DNA of 64,000 nucleotides. It comes from Corynebacterium uberis. Lineage in GTDB: Bacteria > Actinomycetota > Actinomycetes > Mycobacteriales > Mycobacteriaceae. The DNA lies in contig NZ_CP085051.1 in assembly GCF_020616335.1 (NCBI RefSeq), forward strand, positions 682,001-746,000. The letters are read 5' to 3'. Made by a program: the position numbers and the translations under genes. The notes beneath the pieces were generated by a model, which was given only the letters and a program-made list of their open reading frames with translations, was not told the DNA's origin and ran no database searches. Every line of letters starts with the position of its first letter. The first letter of the stretch is position 1. This document shows positions 18,776-28,556 of the stretch, piece after piece.

Positions 18776-21700
18776 ATGACCGACCACATCCTCTCGCGCT
18801 TCCGCCCTCAAGTCTCTGCGTGGTTTCGGGATGTTTTCGCTCACCCCACCGCGGTGCAGCAGCGGGCATGGGAGGTCATCGGCGCTGGTAGTAACGCTTT
18901 AGTGGTGGCCCCGACGGGTTCGGGCAAGACACTGGCGGCGTTTTTGTGGGCGATCAACTCGCTGGTGGACGATGACGGGCAAACGGCGTTGGACGTGCCG
19001 GTGCAGCCCAAAGAGCAGCCCGCGGCACAGTCAGGCGGCCAGCGGCCCAGCCGCGGTGTGCGGGTGCTCTATATTTCGCCGCTCAAGGCGCTGGGCGTGG
19101 ACGTCCAGCGCAACTTGCGTGCCCCGTTGACGGGGATTGCTCGGACCGCAGACCGGCTGGGCATGCCTGCGCCGGATATCACGGTGGGGGTCCGCTCGGG
19201 CGATACGCCTCCGGCGCAGCGCGCGCGTTTGCAGCGCACTCCGCCCGATGTTCTGATCACCACCCCGGAATCGCTCTATCTCATGCTGACGTCCAAGGCG
19301 GCGGGCACCCTGCGTGGGGTGGACACCGTCATCGTGGATGAAATCCACGCGCTTGCGGGCACGAAACGGGGGGTGCACCTATCGTTGAGCCTGGAGCGCT
19401 TGGAGCATCTGGCAGAGGGGCCAATCCAGCGCATTGGGCTATCGGCCACGGTGCGCCCGGTGGAGACGGTGGCGGAGTTTCTTGGCGGGGCGCATCCGGT
19501 GGCGGTGATCGATCCGCCGAGTCAGAAGGCCTGGGATTTCAGCGTCCGGGTGCCCGTGGATGACATGTCTGATTTACCGGAGCCGGAGCAGGGCTCCACC
19601 ATCGGGGAGGCGGTGATTGATGATCCCCTCGGGTTGACCACCCCCATAGACCCCGCCGCAGGAGCGGATGCGAGCGCGGTGCCGGTGGCCGCCGATTCTG
19701 CCCTTCCCACGGCCCGATCCATCTGGCCTTTCGTGGAGCAGGCGATATATGAGCAGGTCATGGAGGCACACTCGACGCTGGTGTTCGTGAATTCTCGGCG
19801 CACCGCGGAACGGCTGACCAGCCGGCTCAACGAGCTCTATGCGGCGCAGTATGACCCGGACTCGCTTGCTGCACCCACGCGCCGCGACCCGGCCCAGTTG
19901 ATGAAGGCCGTGGACACCGCCGGATCGGCCCCGGCGATCATCGCCCGCGCGCATCATGGGTCGGTGTCTAAGGATGAGCGGGCGGCCACGGAAATGGCAC
20001 TTAAGGAGGGGCGCCTGCGCGCGGTGGTGGCCACCTCCTCGCTGGAGCTGGGCATAGACATGGGGGCGGTGGACCTGGTCATCCAGGTGGAATCGCCACC
20101 CTCGGTGGCCTCCGGGGTGCAGCGCGCCGGGCGCGCCGGCCACGCGGTCGGGGCGGTGTCGCGCGCGACGTTTTACCCCAAGCACCGCGCGGACCTGGTG
20201 GCCACGGCGGTGACGGTCGAGCGCATGCGCGACGGGCTCATCGAGGAGCTGCACGTGCCCACAAATCCCCTCGACGTGCTGGTGCAGCAGACCATCGCCG
20301 CGGTGGCGGTCGAGGAGTGGAATGTGGATCAGTGGTACGCCACGGTGCGCCGTGCCTATGCCTACAAGCAGCTGCCGCGTCCGATCTTTGACGCGGTGAT
20401 CGACCTGGCGTGCGGCGCCTACCCGTCGACGGACTTTGCGTCCCTGCGCCCGCGGCTGGTCCTTGATCCAGTCACCGGGGTGCTCTCTGCACGCCCGGGG
20501 GCCCAGCGCGTGGCGGTGACCTCTGGGGGCACGATCCCGGATCGGGGAATGTTTGGGGTGTTTTTGGTCGGCGGAGAATCCGGTGCGCGCCGGGTGGGGG
20601 AACTCGATGAGGAGATGGTCTATGAGTCTCGCGTGGGCGACGTGTTCACGCTGGGGGCGTCGAGCTGGCGCATTGAGAACATCACCCGCGACCAGGTACA
20701 GGTATCGCCCGCGCCGGGGCACACCGGCCGGTTGCCCTTCTGGGGCGGTGACCAGCCGGGGCGGCCGGCGGAGCTGGGGCGAGCCGTGGGGCAGTATCGG
20801 CGCCGCGTGGCGGGCGCGGGGGCGTCGATAAGCGCAGACCTGGACCAGCGTGCGGCGACGAACCTGCGTGCCTACCTGAGCCAACAGGAGGAGGCGACGG
20901 GGGTGGTTCCGGATGAACGCACCCTGGTCATGGAGCGTTTCCGCGATGAGCTTGGCGATTGGCGCGTGGTCCTGCACACCCCCTACGGGCGAGGCGTCAA
21001 CGCGGCGTGGGCGCTGGCGGTGGGGGCGCGAATGAGCCAGGACTACGGGATTGATGCGCAGGCGGTCGCCGGCGACGATGGCATCGTGGTGCGCCTGCCG
21101 GAAACGGATGAGCCGCCCCGGGCGGAACTGTTCATCTTCGATGCGGAAGACATCGAAGAGCAGGTCACCGAGCGCGTCGGGGACTCGGCGCTGTTTGCCT
21201 CCCGCTTCCGGGAGTGCGCCGCCCGCGCCCTGCTCCTGCCGCGGCGCAATCCCGGCACGCGAGCGCCCCTGTGGCAGCAACGGCAGCGCGCCGCCCAGCT
21301 TCTGGACGTAGCGCGCAAGTACCCCAGCTTTCCCATCATCCTAGAAACGGTGCGGGAGTGCCTGCAGGACGTCTATGACCTTCCGGCGCTGACCCAGCTC
21401 TGCCGCGACATAGCCCACCGGCGCGTGCGCATCGTCGAGGTGACCACGGAGCAGCCCAGCCCCTTCGCCGCGACGCTGCTGTTCAATTACACCGGCGCGT
21501 TCATGTATGAAGGCGACGCCCCGGCGGCCGAAAAGCGCGCCGCGGCGCTCGCCCTCGACCCCACGCTCCTGGCCACCCTTTTAGGCCGCGCCGAGCTGGC
21601 TGACCTCCTTGACCCGGACATCATCGCCGAGGTTCACGCCACCTTGCAGCACACCGCCGCCGGCCGGCGCGCACGGACCCCAGAAGAACTGGCAGACCAG

Positions 21701-23596
21701 CTCCGCGTCCTCGGGCCCATCGCCGAAGACGAGCTCGCGCAGCACTGCGATTTCCCCGATCCGCTCCCCGCCACCCTGGCCGCGCTGACGCGCCGGGTCA
21801 TGCGCGTGCGCATCAACGGCCGGCCCCACCTGGCCCAGGTCCTCGACGCACCCCTGCTGCGCGACGGCCTGGGCATTCCCGTCCCGCCCGGAATAGCCGC
21901 CCCCGTGGACACGATTGCTGACGCCCTCGATCAGCTGGTGGCGCGCTGGGCGCGCAGCAGGGGCCCGTTCAGCTCCGCCGACCTTGCCGCCGCCTTCGGT
22001 CTCTCCCCGGGGGCGGCACACACTGCGGTGCAGGCGGCCGTCACGGCGGGGATAGTCACCGAAGGCACCTTCCAGCGCGGGACCCAGACGCCCCACTACT
22101 GCGCCACCGACGTGCTCACGATCCTGCGCCGCCGCAGCCTCGCCGCAGCCCGCGCCCAAACGCAGCCCGTCAGCCAATCCGCCTTCGCCCGGTTCCTCCC
22201 CAGCTGGCAGCACGTCGCACCGGTGGGGCAGCGCCCCGAGCTGACTGGCATTGACGGCACCTACACCGCCATCGAACAGCTCGCCGGGGTGCGTCTGCCC
22301 GCCTCTGCCTGGGAATCCCTCGTCCTGCCCGCCCGGGTGGCGGACTATAACCCCGCGTGGCTCGATGAGCTCACCGCAGCCGGGGAGGTGCTCATCGTCG
22401 GCGCGGGGGCGGCCGCGGGCACGGATCCCTGGATCACCCTGCTGCCGGTAGACCTCGCCGCCGACCTCGCCCCCCAGGTCAGTCCCGAGGACGTCACGCT
22501 TACCCGGCTGCAGGAAGACATCCTGGGGATCCTCTCCCGTGGCGGCGCCTACCTTGCCAGCGAACTCATCGCGCAGCTCGGCGCGCCCACCGAGGACGTC
22601 CGGAAGGCATTGTGGGGGCTTGTCGACGCCTCCCTGGTCACCCCCGACAGTTTCGCCCGCGTGCGCGCCCACCTGGGCTCCGGGGCCGGCTCGGGTGCGC
22701 GCAGCCGTACCGCGCACCGCGCCCGGCGCGGCCGTGCACACTCGCGCACCGTCGTGCCGGCAGACCTCCTGGGGCGCTGGGCCCGCACCGTCACCCCCAC
22801 CGCCGAGCCCACGGCGCGCTCCGTTTCCTGGGGCCGCACGTGGCTCGACCGCTACGGGGTGGTCACCAGAGGCAGCGTGACGTCCGAGGACATCCCCGGC
22901 GGATTCGCCCTGGCCTACAAGGTGCTCACCTCCTTCGAAGAAACCGGCAAGGCGGTGCGCGGTTATCTGGTGGAATCCCTCGGTGCCGCTCAGTTCTCCA
23001 CCTCCGGGATCATCGACCGCCTCCGCGGATGCTCCGATGGGCCGGACGTGCAAGGCTGGCCGTCCGGGGCGCGCGACCCGCACGTCTACGTCCTTGCCGC
23101 CGCCGATCCCGCCAACCCCTACGGTGCGAGCTTGCCCTGGCCGCGGTCCGGCCCCACGCGGGCTGCGGGGGCTCTCGTCGTGCTGATCGACGGCCTGCTC
23201 ATCGCCCATCTCACCCGCGGCGGGCGGACGCTGAGCACCTTCTTTGATGCGGTGTCCGCCCAGGTTGGCATTCCGGACCACCAGCTGGCGGCCATGGTGA
23301 TCGCGGCGCTGGCCGCCGTGGTGGACAGCGGCAGGGTGCAGCCGTGGGTGATGGAAACAATCGACTCCCAGCCCGCCCTTAGCCACCCCTGGGTGCCGGA
23401 GCTGCGTCGAGCGGGCGCGCTGCTCAGTCCGCGGGGAATCAAAATCGGCGGCCATAGCGCGGGTGGTGGTTCGCCGTGGCGCGGCGCTGAGGGGGATTCC
23501 GGTGGTGCTGGCGGTCCGCGGGGGCCGCGCGGGCGGCGCGGGCGCAGCCTTGACCAGGCGCTCGATCGCCCCCGCGGGGGTCCCCGAAAGGGGTGA
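18776..23596 (+). CDS. lhr: Lhr-type ATP-dependent DNA/RNA helicase
   Basis: A very large (1606-residue) superfamily 2 helicase that unwinds RNA:DNA hybrids and is induced by DNA damage in mycobacteria. Walker A APTGSGKT is at 45-52, the DEIH box near 186, LSATVRP near 222, the motif IV-VI region with SSLELGIDMGAVD and QRAGRAGHAVG near 420-460, then the winged-helix and beta-barrel domain and the long Lhr C-terminal domain. The length agrees with the complete actinobacterial Lhr (about 1500-1600). The last 60 residues are Gly/Pro/Arg-rich and variable. Confidence 0.95.
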   Translation: MTDHILSRFRPQVSAWFRDVFAHPTAVQQRAWEVIGAGSNALVVAPTGSGKTLAAFLWAINSLVDDDGQTALDVPVQPKEQPAAQSGGQRPSRGVRVLYISPLKALGVDVQRNLRAPLTGIARTADRLGMPAPDITVGVRSGDTPPAQRARLQRTPPDVLITTPESLYLMLTSKAAGTLRGVDTVIVDEIHALAGTKRGVHLSLSLERLEHLAEGPIQRIGLSATVRPVETVAEFLGGAHPVAVIDPPSQKAWDFSVRVPVDDMSDLPEPEQGSTIGEAVIDDPLGLTTPIDPAAGADASAVPVAADSALPTARSIWPFVEQAIYEQVMEAHSTLVFVNSRRTAERLTSRLNELYAAQYDPDSLAAPTRRDPAQLMKAVDTAGSAPAIIARAHHGSVSKDERAATEMALKEGRLRAVVATSSLELGIDMGAVDLVIQVESPPSVASGVQRAGRAGHAVGAVSRATFYPKHRADLVATAVTVERMRDGLIEELHVPTNPLDVLVQQTIAAVAVEEWNVDQWYATVRRAYAYKQLPRPIFDAVIDLACGAYPSTDFASLRPRLVLDPVTGVLSARPGAQRVAVTSGGTIPDRGMFGVFLVGGESGARRVGELDEEMVYESRVGDVFTLGASSWRIENITRDQVQVSPAPGHTGRLPFWGGDQPGRPAELGRAVGQYRRRVAGAGASISADLDQRAATNLRAYLSQQEEATGVVPDERTLVMERFRDELGDWRVVLHTPYGRGVNAAWALAVGARMSQDYGIDAQAVAGDDGIVVRLPETDEPPRAELFIFDAEDIEEQVTERVGDSALFASRFRECAARALLLPRRNPGTRAPLWQQRQRAAQLLDVARKYPSFPIILETVRECLQDVYDLPALTQLCRDIAHRRVRIVEVTTEQPSPFAATLLFNYTGAFMYEGDAPAAEKRAAALALDPTLLATLLGRAELADLLDPDIIAEVHATLQHTAAGRRARTPEELADQLRVLGPIAEDELAQHCDFPDPLPATLAALTRRVMRVRINGRPHLAQVLDAPLLRDGLGIPVPPGIAAPVDTIADALDQLVARWARSRGPFSSADLAAAFGLSPGAAHTAVQAAVTAGIVTEGTFQRGTQTPHYCATDVLTILRRRSLAAARAQTQPVSQSAFARFLPSWQHVAPVGQRPELTGIDGTYTAIEQLAGVRLPASAWESLVLPARVADYNPAWLDELTAAGEVLIVGAGAAAGTDPWITLLPVDLAADLAPQVSPEDVTLTRLQEDILGILSRGGAYLASELIAQLGAPTEDVRKALWGLVDASLVTPDSFARVRAHLGSGAGSGARSRTAHRARRGRAHSRTVVPADLLGRWARTVTPTAEPTARSVSWGRTWLDRYGVVTRGSVTSEDIPGGFALAYKVLTSFEETGKAVRGYLVESLGAAQFSTSGIIDRLRGCSDGPDVQGWPSGARDPHVYVLAAADPANPYGASLPWPRSGPTRAAGALVVLIDGLLIAHLTRGGRTLSTFFDAVSAQVGIPDHQLAAMVIAALAAVVDSGRVQPWVMETIDSQPALSHPWVPELRRAGALLSPRGIKIGGHSAGGGSPWRGAEGDSGGAGGPRGPRGRRGRSLDQALDRPRGGPRKG
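20821..20833 (-). repeat. Dispersed 13-bp word (N=A), antisense in lhr
   Basis: Plus strand reads GGCGTCGATAAGC; on lhr it lies in the Ala-Ser-Ile-Ser segment, a different frame from the LxDA copies. Confidence 0.85.
22618..22630 (+). repeat. Dispersed 13-bp word (N=G) in lhr
   Basis: GCTTGTCGACGCC, in frame as Leu-Val-Asp-Ala. Confidence 0.85.
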
Positions 23597-24100
23597 ACCG
23601 TTCTCGCGGGTGTGCAAAAAAATGTGAGCCAGATGTGATAGTCCGCACAATAGTCTAAAAATGCAGTGAAAGAGTGCTGGCCTGTGCGTTTACCGCAATC
23701 CGGTATGCTGCGTATAGGCTGCCCATATAGCCTTGAATGACGCATGTCAAGCTGTGGACGGGAAAATCGTGCCAACTGCGGTTGGCGCGAAAAACTTCAG
23801 AATCCTGTGCACATCCCATTATCCTTTGGTGCAGCGGGAAGGACGCACCACGACGCTGTGAATCACAGGAGCCCCGGTTGGTGCCCACGGACCGCCCCGC
23901 ACTGGACATCAGCGCAACGCTGTGCCGCCTTCCATGGAGTCAACGCCCCACAACCAGGGCCCTACTCCGTCTCGGTACAGGGTCTGCCACAATGGGGGGT
24001 AACCATGAAAGGCCAGTGCGAGGCGCGCCGTGGGCACGCTGCCTGGAGATTCCGTGCAGGCAACGCACGCGCCGTGGAGGGTGGGGAATAGGCTGGCTGC
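23597..24100. other. 504-bp gap between lhr and nei2 with a GlxR-like site
   Basis: No recognisable gene. TGTGATAGTCCGCACA at 23634-23649 differs by one base from the symmetric GlxR half-sites. A stem AGGCT/AGCCT (about 23717-23734) follows. Open frames across the gap have no recognisable content; a 28-codon frame from ATG 24005 follows a CACAAT box but is unsupported. A small RNA or an unrecognised short gene under cAMP control is possible. Confidence 0.35.
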
Positions 24101-24973
24101 ATGCCCGAGGGTGATTCTGTCTATCAGCTAGCGCGCCGCCTGCAATTCATGGTGGGACGCACCGTGCTGCGCTGTTCCCTGCGGGTACCGTCAGTGGCCA
24201 CCGTTGACCTCGCAGGCAGCCCCGTCCGGCGCGTATGGCCCTACGGCAAGCACCTCTTCCACCTCATCGGCGAGGACATCCTGCACACCCACCTCAAAAT
24301 GGAGGGAACCTGGGCCATGCACCTGGCGGGCGATCGGTGGACCCGCCCCGGGCACACCGCCCGGGTTGTTCTGACCCTCGACGGCGCCCCGCACCCGCGC
24401 CCGCTCGAAGTGGTAGGCCACAACCTCGGGCTCGTGGAGGTCTTTCCCGCCACTGCCTATTCCACCCGCATGGGCTACCTCGGCCCCGACGTCCTCGGGC
24501 AGGACTGGCCGGACTGGGGGCGCCAGGAGGCCATCCGCCGGCTGGGCAGCCAGCCGGACCGGCCCATCGGCACCGCCCTGCTTGACCAGCACCTCCTGGC
24601 CGGGGTGGGCAATGAATACCGCGCAGAAATCTGCTTTATCGCCGGGGTGCACCCGGCCACCCCGGTTTCCGCCGTGGACCTCGAGCAGGTGGTTGACATC
24701 ACCCGCCGGCTGATGTGGTCGAACAAGGACTCGCCGCTGCGCGTGACCACCGGGGTGCGCCGGGCGGGGGAGTCGAGCTACGTCTTTGGGCGCCGCCACC
24801 GGCCCTGCCGCCGCTGCGGGAGCCTCATCCTTTCTGCGAACCTCGGCGGCCCGGACGCGGGTGGGCGTGAAGGGGAACTCGAGCGCATCATCTGGTGGTG
24901 CCCCCGGTGCCAGCCTGCCCCTGTCGATGCTCCCCCTGGGTTACCCGATGCAGGCGGGTTCGCTGGCCCCTGA
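24101..24973 (+). CDS. Fpg/Nei-family DNA glycosylase (Nei2-like)
   Basis: Removes oxidised bases and nicks the DNA backbone. The 290-residue protein begins MPEGDS, with the catalytic Pro2 and Glu3, and has the conserved Lys in the YGKHLF loop (about 47-52) and the H2TH segment GTALLDQHLLAGVGNEYRAE (about 160-179). It ends with a four-Cys zinc finger (CRRC near 238-241, CPRC near 267-270). MPEGDS rather than MPELPE marks the Nei rather than the MutM group. ATG lies 6 nt after a TAGGCT box (leaderless). It is followed by yccF after 25 bp. Confidence 0.93.
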   Translation: MPEGDSVYQLARRLQFMVGRTVLRCSLRVPSVATVDLAGSPVRRVWPYGKHLFHLIGEDILHTHLKMEGTWAMHLAGDRWTRPGHTARVVLTLDGAPHPRPLEVVGHNLGLVEVFPATAYSTRMGYLGPDVLGQDWPDWGRQEAIRRLGSQPDRPIGTALLDQHLLAGVGNEYRAEICFIAGVHPATPVSAVDLEQVVDITRRLMWSNKDSPLRVTTGVRRAGESSYVFGRRHRPCRRCGSLILSANLGGPDAGGREGELERIIWWCPRCQPAPVDAPPGLPDAGGFAGP

Positions 24974-24998
24974 GCTGGCAATCCGTAGGATTATTGCC

Positions 24999-25412
24999 AT
25001 GCGACTGATTCTCAACCTCTTGTGGCTGGTTCTCGCCGGCTTCTGGCTTGCCCTGGGCTACTTCTTGGCGGGCGTGATCGCCTGCATCCTGGTCATCACC
25101 ATCCCCGCCGGGGTGGCCAGTTTCCGCATGGCCAACTTCGCACTGTGGCCCTTCGGGCGCAGCGTGGTTCAGCCGGCCGGCGGCACGGGGGCGATGTCCA
25201 AGCTGTCCAATGTTGTGTGGTTTGTGGTCGCCGGCCTGTGGCTGGCCATCGGCCATATCACCACCGCCGCGGCGCAGGCCATCACGGTCATTGGTATCCC
25301 GCTGGCCATTGCCAACCTGAAGATGCTGCCGGTGACCTGTTTCCCCTTCGGCTGCCGCATCGTGGATAGTGACCGCATCCCCGTAGGCTGGGTACCCATG
25401 GTCAAGATGTGA
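24999..25412 (+). CDS. YccF-domain inner-membrane protein
   Basis: A 137-residue protein built of two similar halves. Each has a long hydrophobic helix followed by ITIPAG/VIGIPLA, then FRMANFALWPFG or LKMLPVTCFPFG, the hallmark of the YccF repeat. The role is unknown; in Gammaproteobacteria it lies near osmotic genes. The start at 24999 is 7 nt after a TAGGAT box, overlapping nothing in nei2. I place no weight on a longer in-frame extension inside nei2. Confidence 0.88.
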   Translation: MRLILNLLWLVLAGFWLALGYFLAGVIACILVITIPAGVASFRMANFALWPFGRSVVQPAGGTGAMSKLSNVVWFVVAGLWLAIGHITTAAAQAITVIGIPLAIANLKMLPVTCFPFGCRIVDSDRIPVGWVPMVKM

Positions 25413-25459
25413 CCTGGGCAGCCCGCGGGGCGGGACACTCGGGCGGCACTGCCGCGAAG

Positions 25460-27103
25460 TTAGCCGCGCTGGGAGCGATACCACCCAATGAGGGCATCGG
25501 TTGAGCTATCCCCGGAGGCGGGCTCTTGCTCGCCGGCGACGGCCGGTGCCAGGTCATTGGCCTGCTGCTTGCCCAGCTCCACTCCCCACTGGTCAAAGGA
25601 GTTAATGCCCCAGATGGTGCCCTCCACAAAGGTGATGTGCTCATAGAGCGCGATGAGCGCGCCCATCACCGCGGGGGTCAATTCCGGCGCCAGGATCGTC
25701 GTGGTGGGCCGGTTACCGGGCATGACCTTATGCGCAACGACCTCGGGGGCCACGCCCTCCGCGCTGATCTCCTCGGCGGTCTTGCCAAAGGCCAGCACCT
25801 TGGTTTGCGCGAAGAAGTTGCCCATGAGTAGGTCGTGCATCGAGCCCTCGCCAGAAGCCGTCGGCAGGTCCTCCTTGGGCCGGGCAAAACCGATGAAATC
25901 CGCGGGGATCAGGCGGGTGCCCTGGTGGATGAGCTGGTAGAAGGCGTGCTGCCCATTGGTCCCGGGCTCGCCCCAGAAGATCTCGCCGGTGGAATAGCTC
26001 ACCGGGCTGCCATCGCGGCGCACGGACTTGCCGTTCGACTCCATGGTCAGCTGCTGCAGGTACGCGGGGAAGCGTGCCAGGTCCTGGGAATAGGGCAGCA
26101 CGGCGTGGGTCTGTGCCCCATGGAAGTTGGAGTACCACACGTTGAGCAGGCCCATGAGCACGGGGATGTTGCGCTCGAAGGGGGTAGTGCGGAAGTGGAC
26201 GTCCATGGCGTGGAAGCCCTGGAGGAAGCGCACAAAGTCCTGCGGGCCGATGACTGCCATGAGGGACAGACCAATGGCCGAGTCGACGGAGTAGCGGCCG
26301 CCCACCCAGTCCCAGAAGCCGAACATGTTGGCGGTATCAATGCCAAACTCGGCGACCTTCTCGGCGTTGGTGGACACGGCGACGAAGTGCTTGGCAATGG
26401 CCGACTCGTCGCCATCGAAGGCGTCGAGGATCCACCGCTTGGCGGCATGCGCGTTAGCCAGCGTCTCCTGGGTGGTAAACGTCTTGGAGGCCACCACAAA
26501 CAGGGTGGACTCCGGGTCCAGGTGATCGAGGGTGGCTGCCATATCCGCCGGGTCGACGTTGGAGACGAACTCGGCGCTGATTCCGGCGGTGGCGTAGGTG
26601 CGCAGCGCCTGGGTCACCATGGCCGGGCCCAGGTCGGACCCGCCGATGCCGATGTTGACGATCTTCTTGATGGTGTGGCCCGTGTGGCCCTGCCATTGTC
26701 CAGAGCGCAACGCGGAGGCAAAGTCGCGCATCCGGGAGAGCACCTCGTGGACGTCTGCGGCGACGTCCTGGCCGTCGACGTGCAGGTCCTCCTCCGGGGG
26801 CAGCCGCAGTGCGGTGTGCAGCACGGCGCGATCCTCGGTGTTGTTGATGTGAACGCCGGTCACCATGTCTGTGATGGCCTGCTCGAGGCCGGCATCCTGG
26901 GCGAGGCGGATGAGGGCGGTGAGCCCGGGGGCGTCGATAAGATTTTTGGACAGGTCGACGTGGAGGCCCGCGGCATCAAAGGTCATCGCGGTGGCGCGCT
27001 CCGGATCATTGGCAAATAGTTCGCGCAGCGTGACCTCGCGGGTGGCCTGGTAGTGGCGGTCTAGTTCTTGCCACGCCGTGGTCGTGGTGATGTCGGCCGA
27101 CAT
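25460..27103 (-). CDS. pgi: Glucose-6-phosphate isomerase
   Basis: Interconverts glucose 6-phosphate and fructose 6-phosphate. The 547-residue length is normal for the bacterial long form. [14 protein letters not shown] (about 155-168), [28 protein letters not shown] and the C-terminal [14 protein letters not shown] signature are all present. The start at 27103 follows TTGGAG; the frame continues upstream without conservation. Weak copies of the dispersed word occur inside (26930-26942, 12 of 13 bases). Confidence 0.97.
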   Translation of the reverse strand: MSADITTTTAWQELDRHYQATREVTLRELFANDPERATAMTFDAAGLHVDLSKNLIDAPGLTALIRLAQDAGLEQAITDMVTGVHINNTEDRAVLHTALRLPPEEDLHVDGQDVAADVHEVLSRMRDFASALRSGQWQGHTGHTIKKIVNIGIGGSDLGPAMVTQALRTYATAGISAEFVSNVDPADMAATLDHLDPESTLFVVASKTFTTQETLANAHAAKRWILDAFDGDESAIAKHFVAVSTNAEKVAEFGIDTANMFGFWDWVGGRYSVDSAIGLSLMAVIGPQDFVRFLQGFHAMDVHFRTTPFERNIPVLMGLLNVWYSNFHGAQTHAVLPYSQDLARFPAYLQQLTMESNGKSVRRDGSPVSYSTGEIFWGEPGTNGQHAFYQLIHQGTRLIPADFIGFARPKEDLPTASGEGSMHDLLMGNFFAQTKVLAFGKTAEEISAEGVAPEVVAHKVMPGNRPTTTILAPELTPAVMGALIALYEHITFVEGTIWGINSFDQWGVELGKQQANDLAPAVAGEQEPASGDSSTDALIGWYRSQRG

Positions 27104-27172
27104 TGTGCTCCAATCCTGTGGGAAATATCCTCTGTCGAGGATACGTCCCAATGCTAAGGCTGTAGCAATGCC

Positions 27173-28003
27173 CTAGGGCTGCGGATTGGGCGTCTCCTCG
27201 GCTGCGGGGGACTCGACGGCGGGCTGCTCGGCGGCTGCGTCGGGGGCCGGTGCGGGTGCAGGCGCGGGCGCGGGAGCCGGCGCCGGAGCGGGTGCGGGGG
27301 CGGGCGGTTGGGCCTGGTTCGTGGCCTGCGCGCCCCAGAAGTAGTACTTGCCGTCGTGCTTGAAGCACTCAGAGGCGGTGTCCGGCCAGCCGTCCAGGGC
27401 CGAGGTGCACGCGTTTTTCGATCCGTGTGGGCCCTTGAGCTTCCACTCCTTGCCGGCGCCGGGCAGCCCCGGGGCATCGGGCATGGGCCCGTCATCCTTG
27501 TGGTCTTTATCCTTATCTTTGTCCTTGTCCTTATCTTTCGACTTGGACTCAGACTCGGATGATTCCTCCGAGGAGGTGGTTTCTTCGGATGAGGTTTCGG
27601 TGGGCTCGGAGGTAATGGGAAGGTCGGGGTCTTCGGGGGCCTTGCCCTCTAAGAAAAGCTCAAACCACCGAGTGAAGTATTTCGCCTCGCCGAGCTTATT
27701 GGTGATGTCCTTGGCGTCAACAAATCCGTCACCATCGGAATCATCCGAGGCTTTCAGCCACTTCTTATCCGCGGCGTGGACAATGGACAGCAGGCAGGGC
27801 CCAGGCACATCCGCGCAATAGGATGCGTCGGCGGGGAAGGGCACAGACTCCACGACGCGCCGTTTGATGATCGTCGTTGTGGTCGTGGGCTCGTTCTCCC
27901 CGTCGTCGGTGGAGCACGCGGACAGGGTGCCGGCCGCACCGAGCGCGAGCGCGCAGGTGGCGGCGGCCAGGGCGGCGGGGCGAAGCAAGCGGCTGTAGGA
28001 CAC
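27173..28003 (-). CDS. Lipoprotein with a single EF-hand-like calcium loop
   Basis: A 276-residue secreted protein. The signal peptide ends in a lipobox LSAC (Cys30). The mature part has Cys63/Cys70 and a canonical 12-residue EF-hand/dockerin-type loop at 88-99 (DSDGDGFVDAKD). Then come an acidic Ser/Glu region, a Lys-Asp run near 155-166, a short globular segment with two Cys (ACTSALDGW, ECFKHDGKYYFW), an Ala-Pro run and a Pro-rich tail. GTG 28003 lies 7 nt after a TAGACT box. I do not recognise the family; a surface calcium-binding or wall-spanning adaptor role is only a guess. Confidence 0.7.
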   Translation of the reverse strand: MSYSRLLRPAALAAATCALALGAAGTLSACSTDDGENEPTTTTTIIKRRVVESVPFPADASYCADVPGPCLLSIVHAADKKWLKASDDSDGDGFVDAKDITNKLGEAKYFTRWFELFLEGKAPEDPDLPITSEPTETSSEETTSSEESSESESKSKDKDKDKDKDKDHKDDGPMPDAPGLPGAGKEWKLKGPHGSKNACTSALDGWPDTASECFKHDGKYYFWGAQATNQAQPPAPAPAPAPAPAPAPAPAPAPDAAAEQPAVESPAAEETPNPQP

Positions 28004-28144
28004 GTCAATCAGTCTAAAGCGGAACAGTCCTTTCCGGGGCAGCCGGGTCTGCCACGCGCCCCGCGGTGCGCCCCACCGCAGGCACCCGCGGCGCGCAGAC
28101 GTAGTCTTCCGCGCGGCGCGGCACCGGGGTGGTGGGGTGTGGGC

Positions 28145-28447
28145 TTATCCCAATTTGCCGCGGCCCAGGCGCAGCAGAATTGCAGCCAGCGCGGGGCCTT
28201 CTTCGCCCAATTCTTCCCGGAATTGATTAATGATGGCCACTTCGCGGGTGTGCACCAGCCGGGTCCCGCCGGAGCCCATTCGGGTGCGACCTATGGTGCG
28301 AGCGATCTCGGTGCGCTGTTTGACGGCGTCCAAAATCACCCTGTCAAGGCGGTTAATCTCGGCGCGGAAGCCTTGAATCTCCGCGTCGGATAAGGGGTCG
28401 TCGGTGCCGGACGGCGGGATGATCGGGTGCGAGGGAGGAGTAGTCAT
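28145..28447 (-). CDS. csm: Chorismate mutase (AroQ type)
   Basis: Rearranges chorismate to prephenate for phenylalanine and tyrosine. The 100-residue helical protein contains EIQGFRAEINRLDRVILDAV (about 23-42), KQRTEIARTIG (43-53), then LVHTREVAIINQF, the conserved Arg/Lys pattern of the small actinobacterial enzyme that is activated by DAHP synthase. The start at 28447 gives a normal length. It is divergent from uvrD, as in C. glutamicum. Confidence 0.88.
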   Translation of the reverse strand: MTTPPSHPIIPPSGTDDPLSDAEIQGFRAEINRLDRVILDAVKQRTEIARTIGRTRMGSGGTRLVHTREVAIINQFREELGEEGPALAAILLRLGRGKLG

Positions 28448-28556
28448 GGCTGCTATTGTTCCAGGTTTGTTCGCGCAGGCAACAACCGGCCAATCGAACT
28501 CAAGTGCGGGGGTTTTCCGGCCCGGCGGGTGCGCACCGCTAAGGTGGGGAGCCATC

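Noticed and set aside
19574..23650. Long minus-strand open frames opposite lhr
   Set aside because: Lhr motifs are all on the plus strand in one continuous frame; the antisense products are low-complexity.
23737..24114. A 125-codon frame between lhr and nei2
   Set aside because: No recognisable content and it overlaps the start of nei2; unsupported as a gene.
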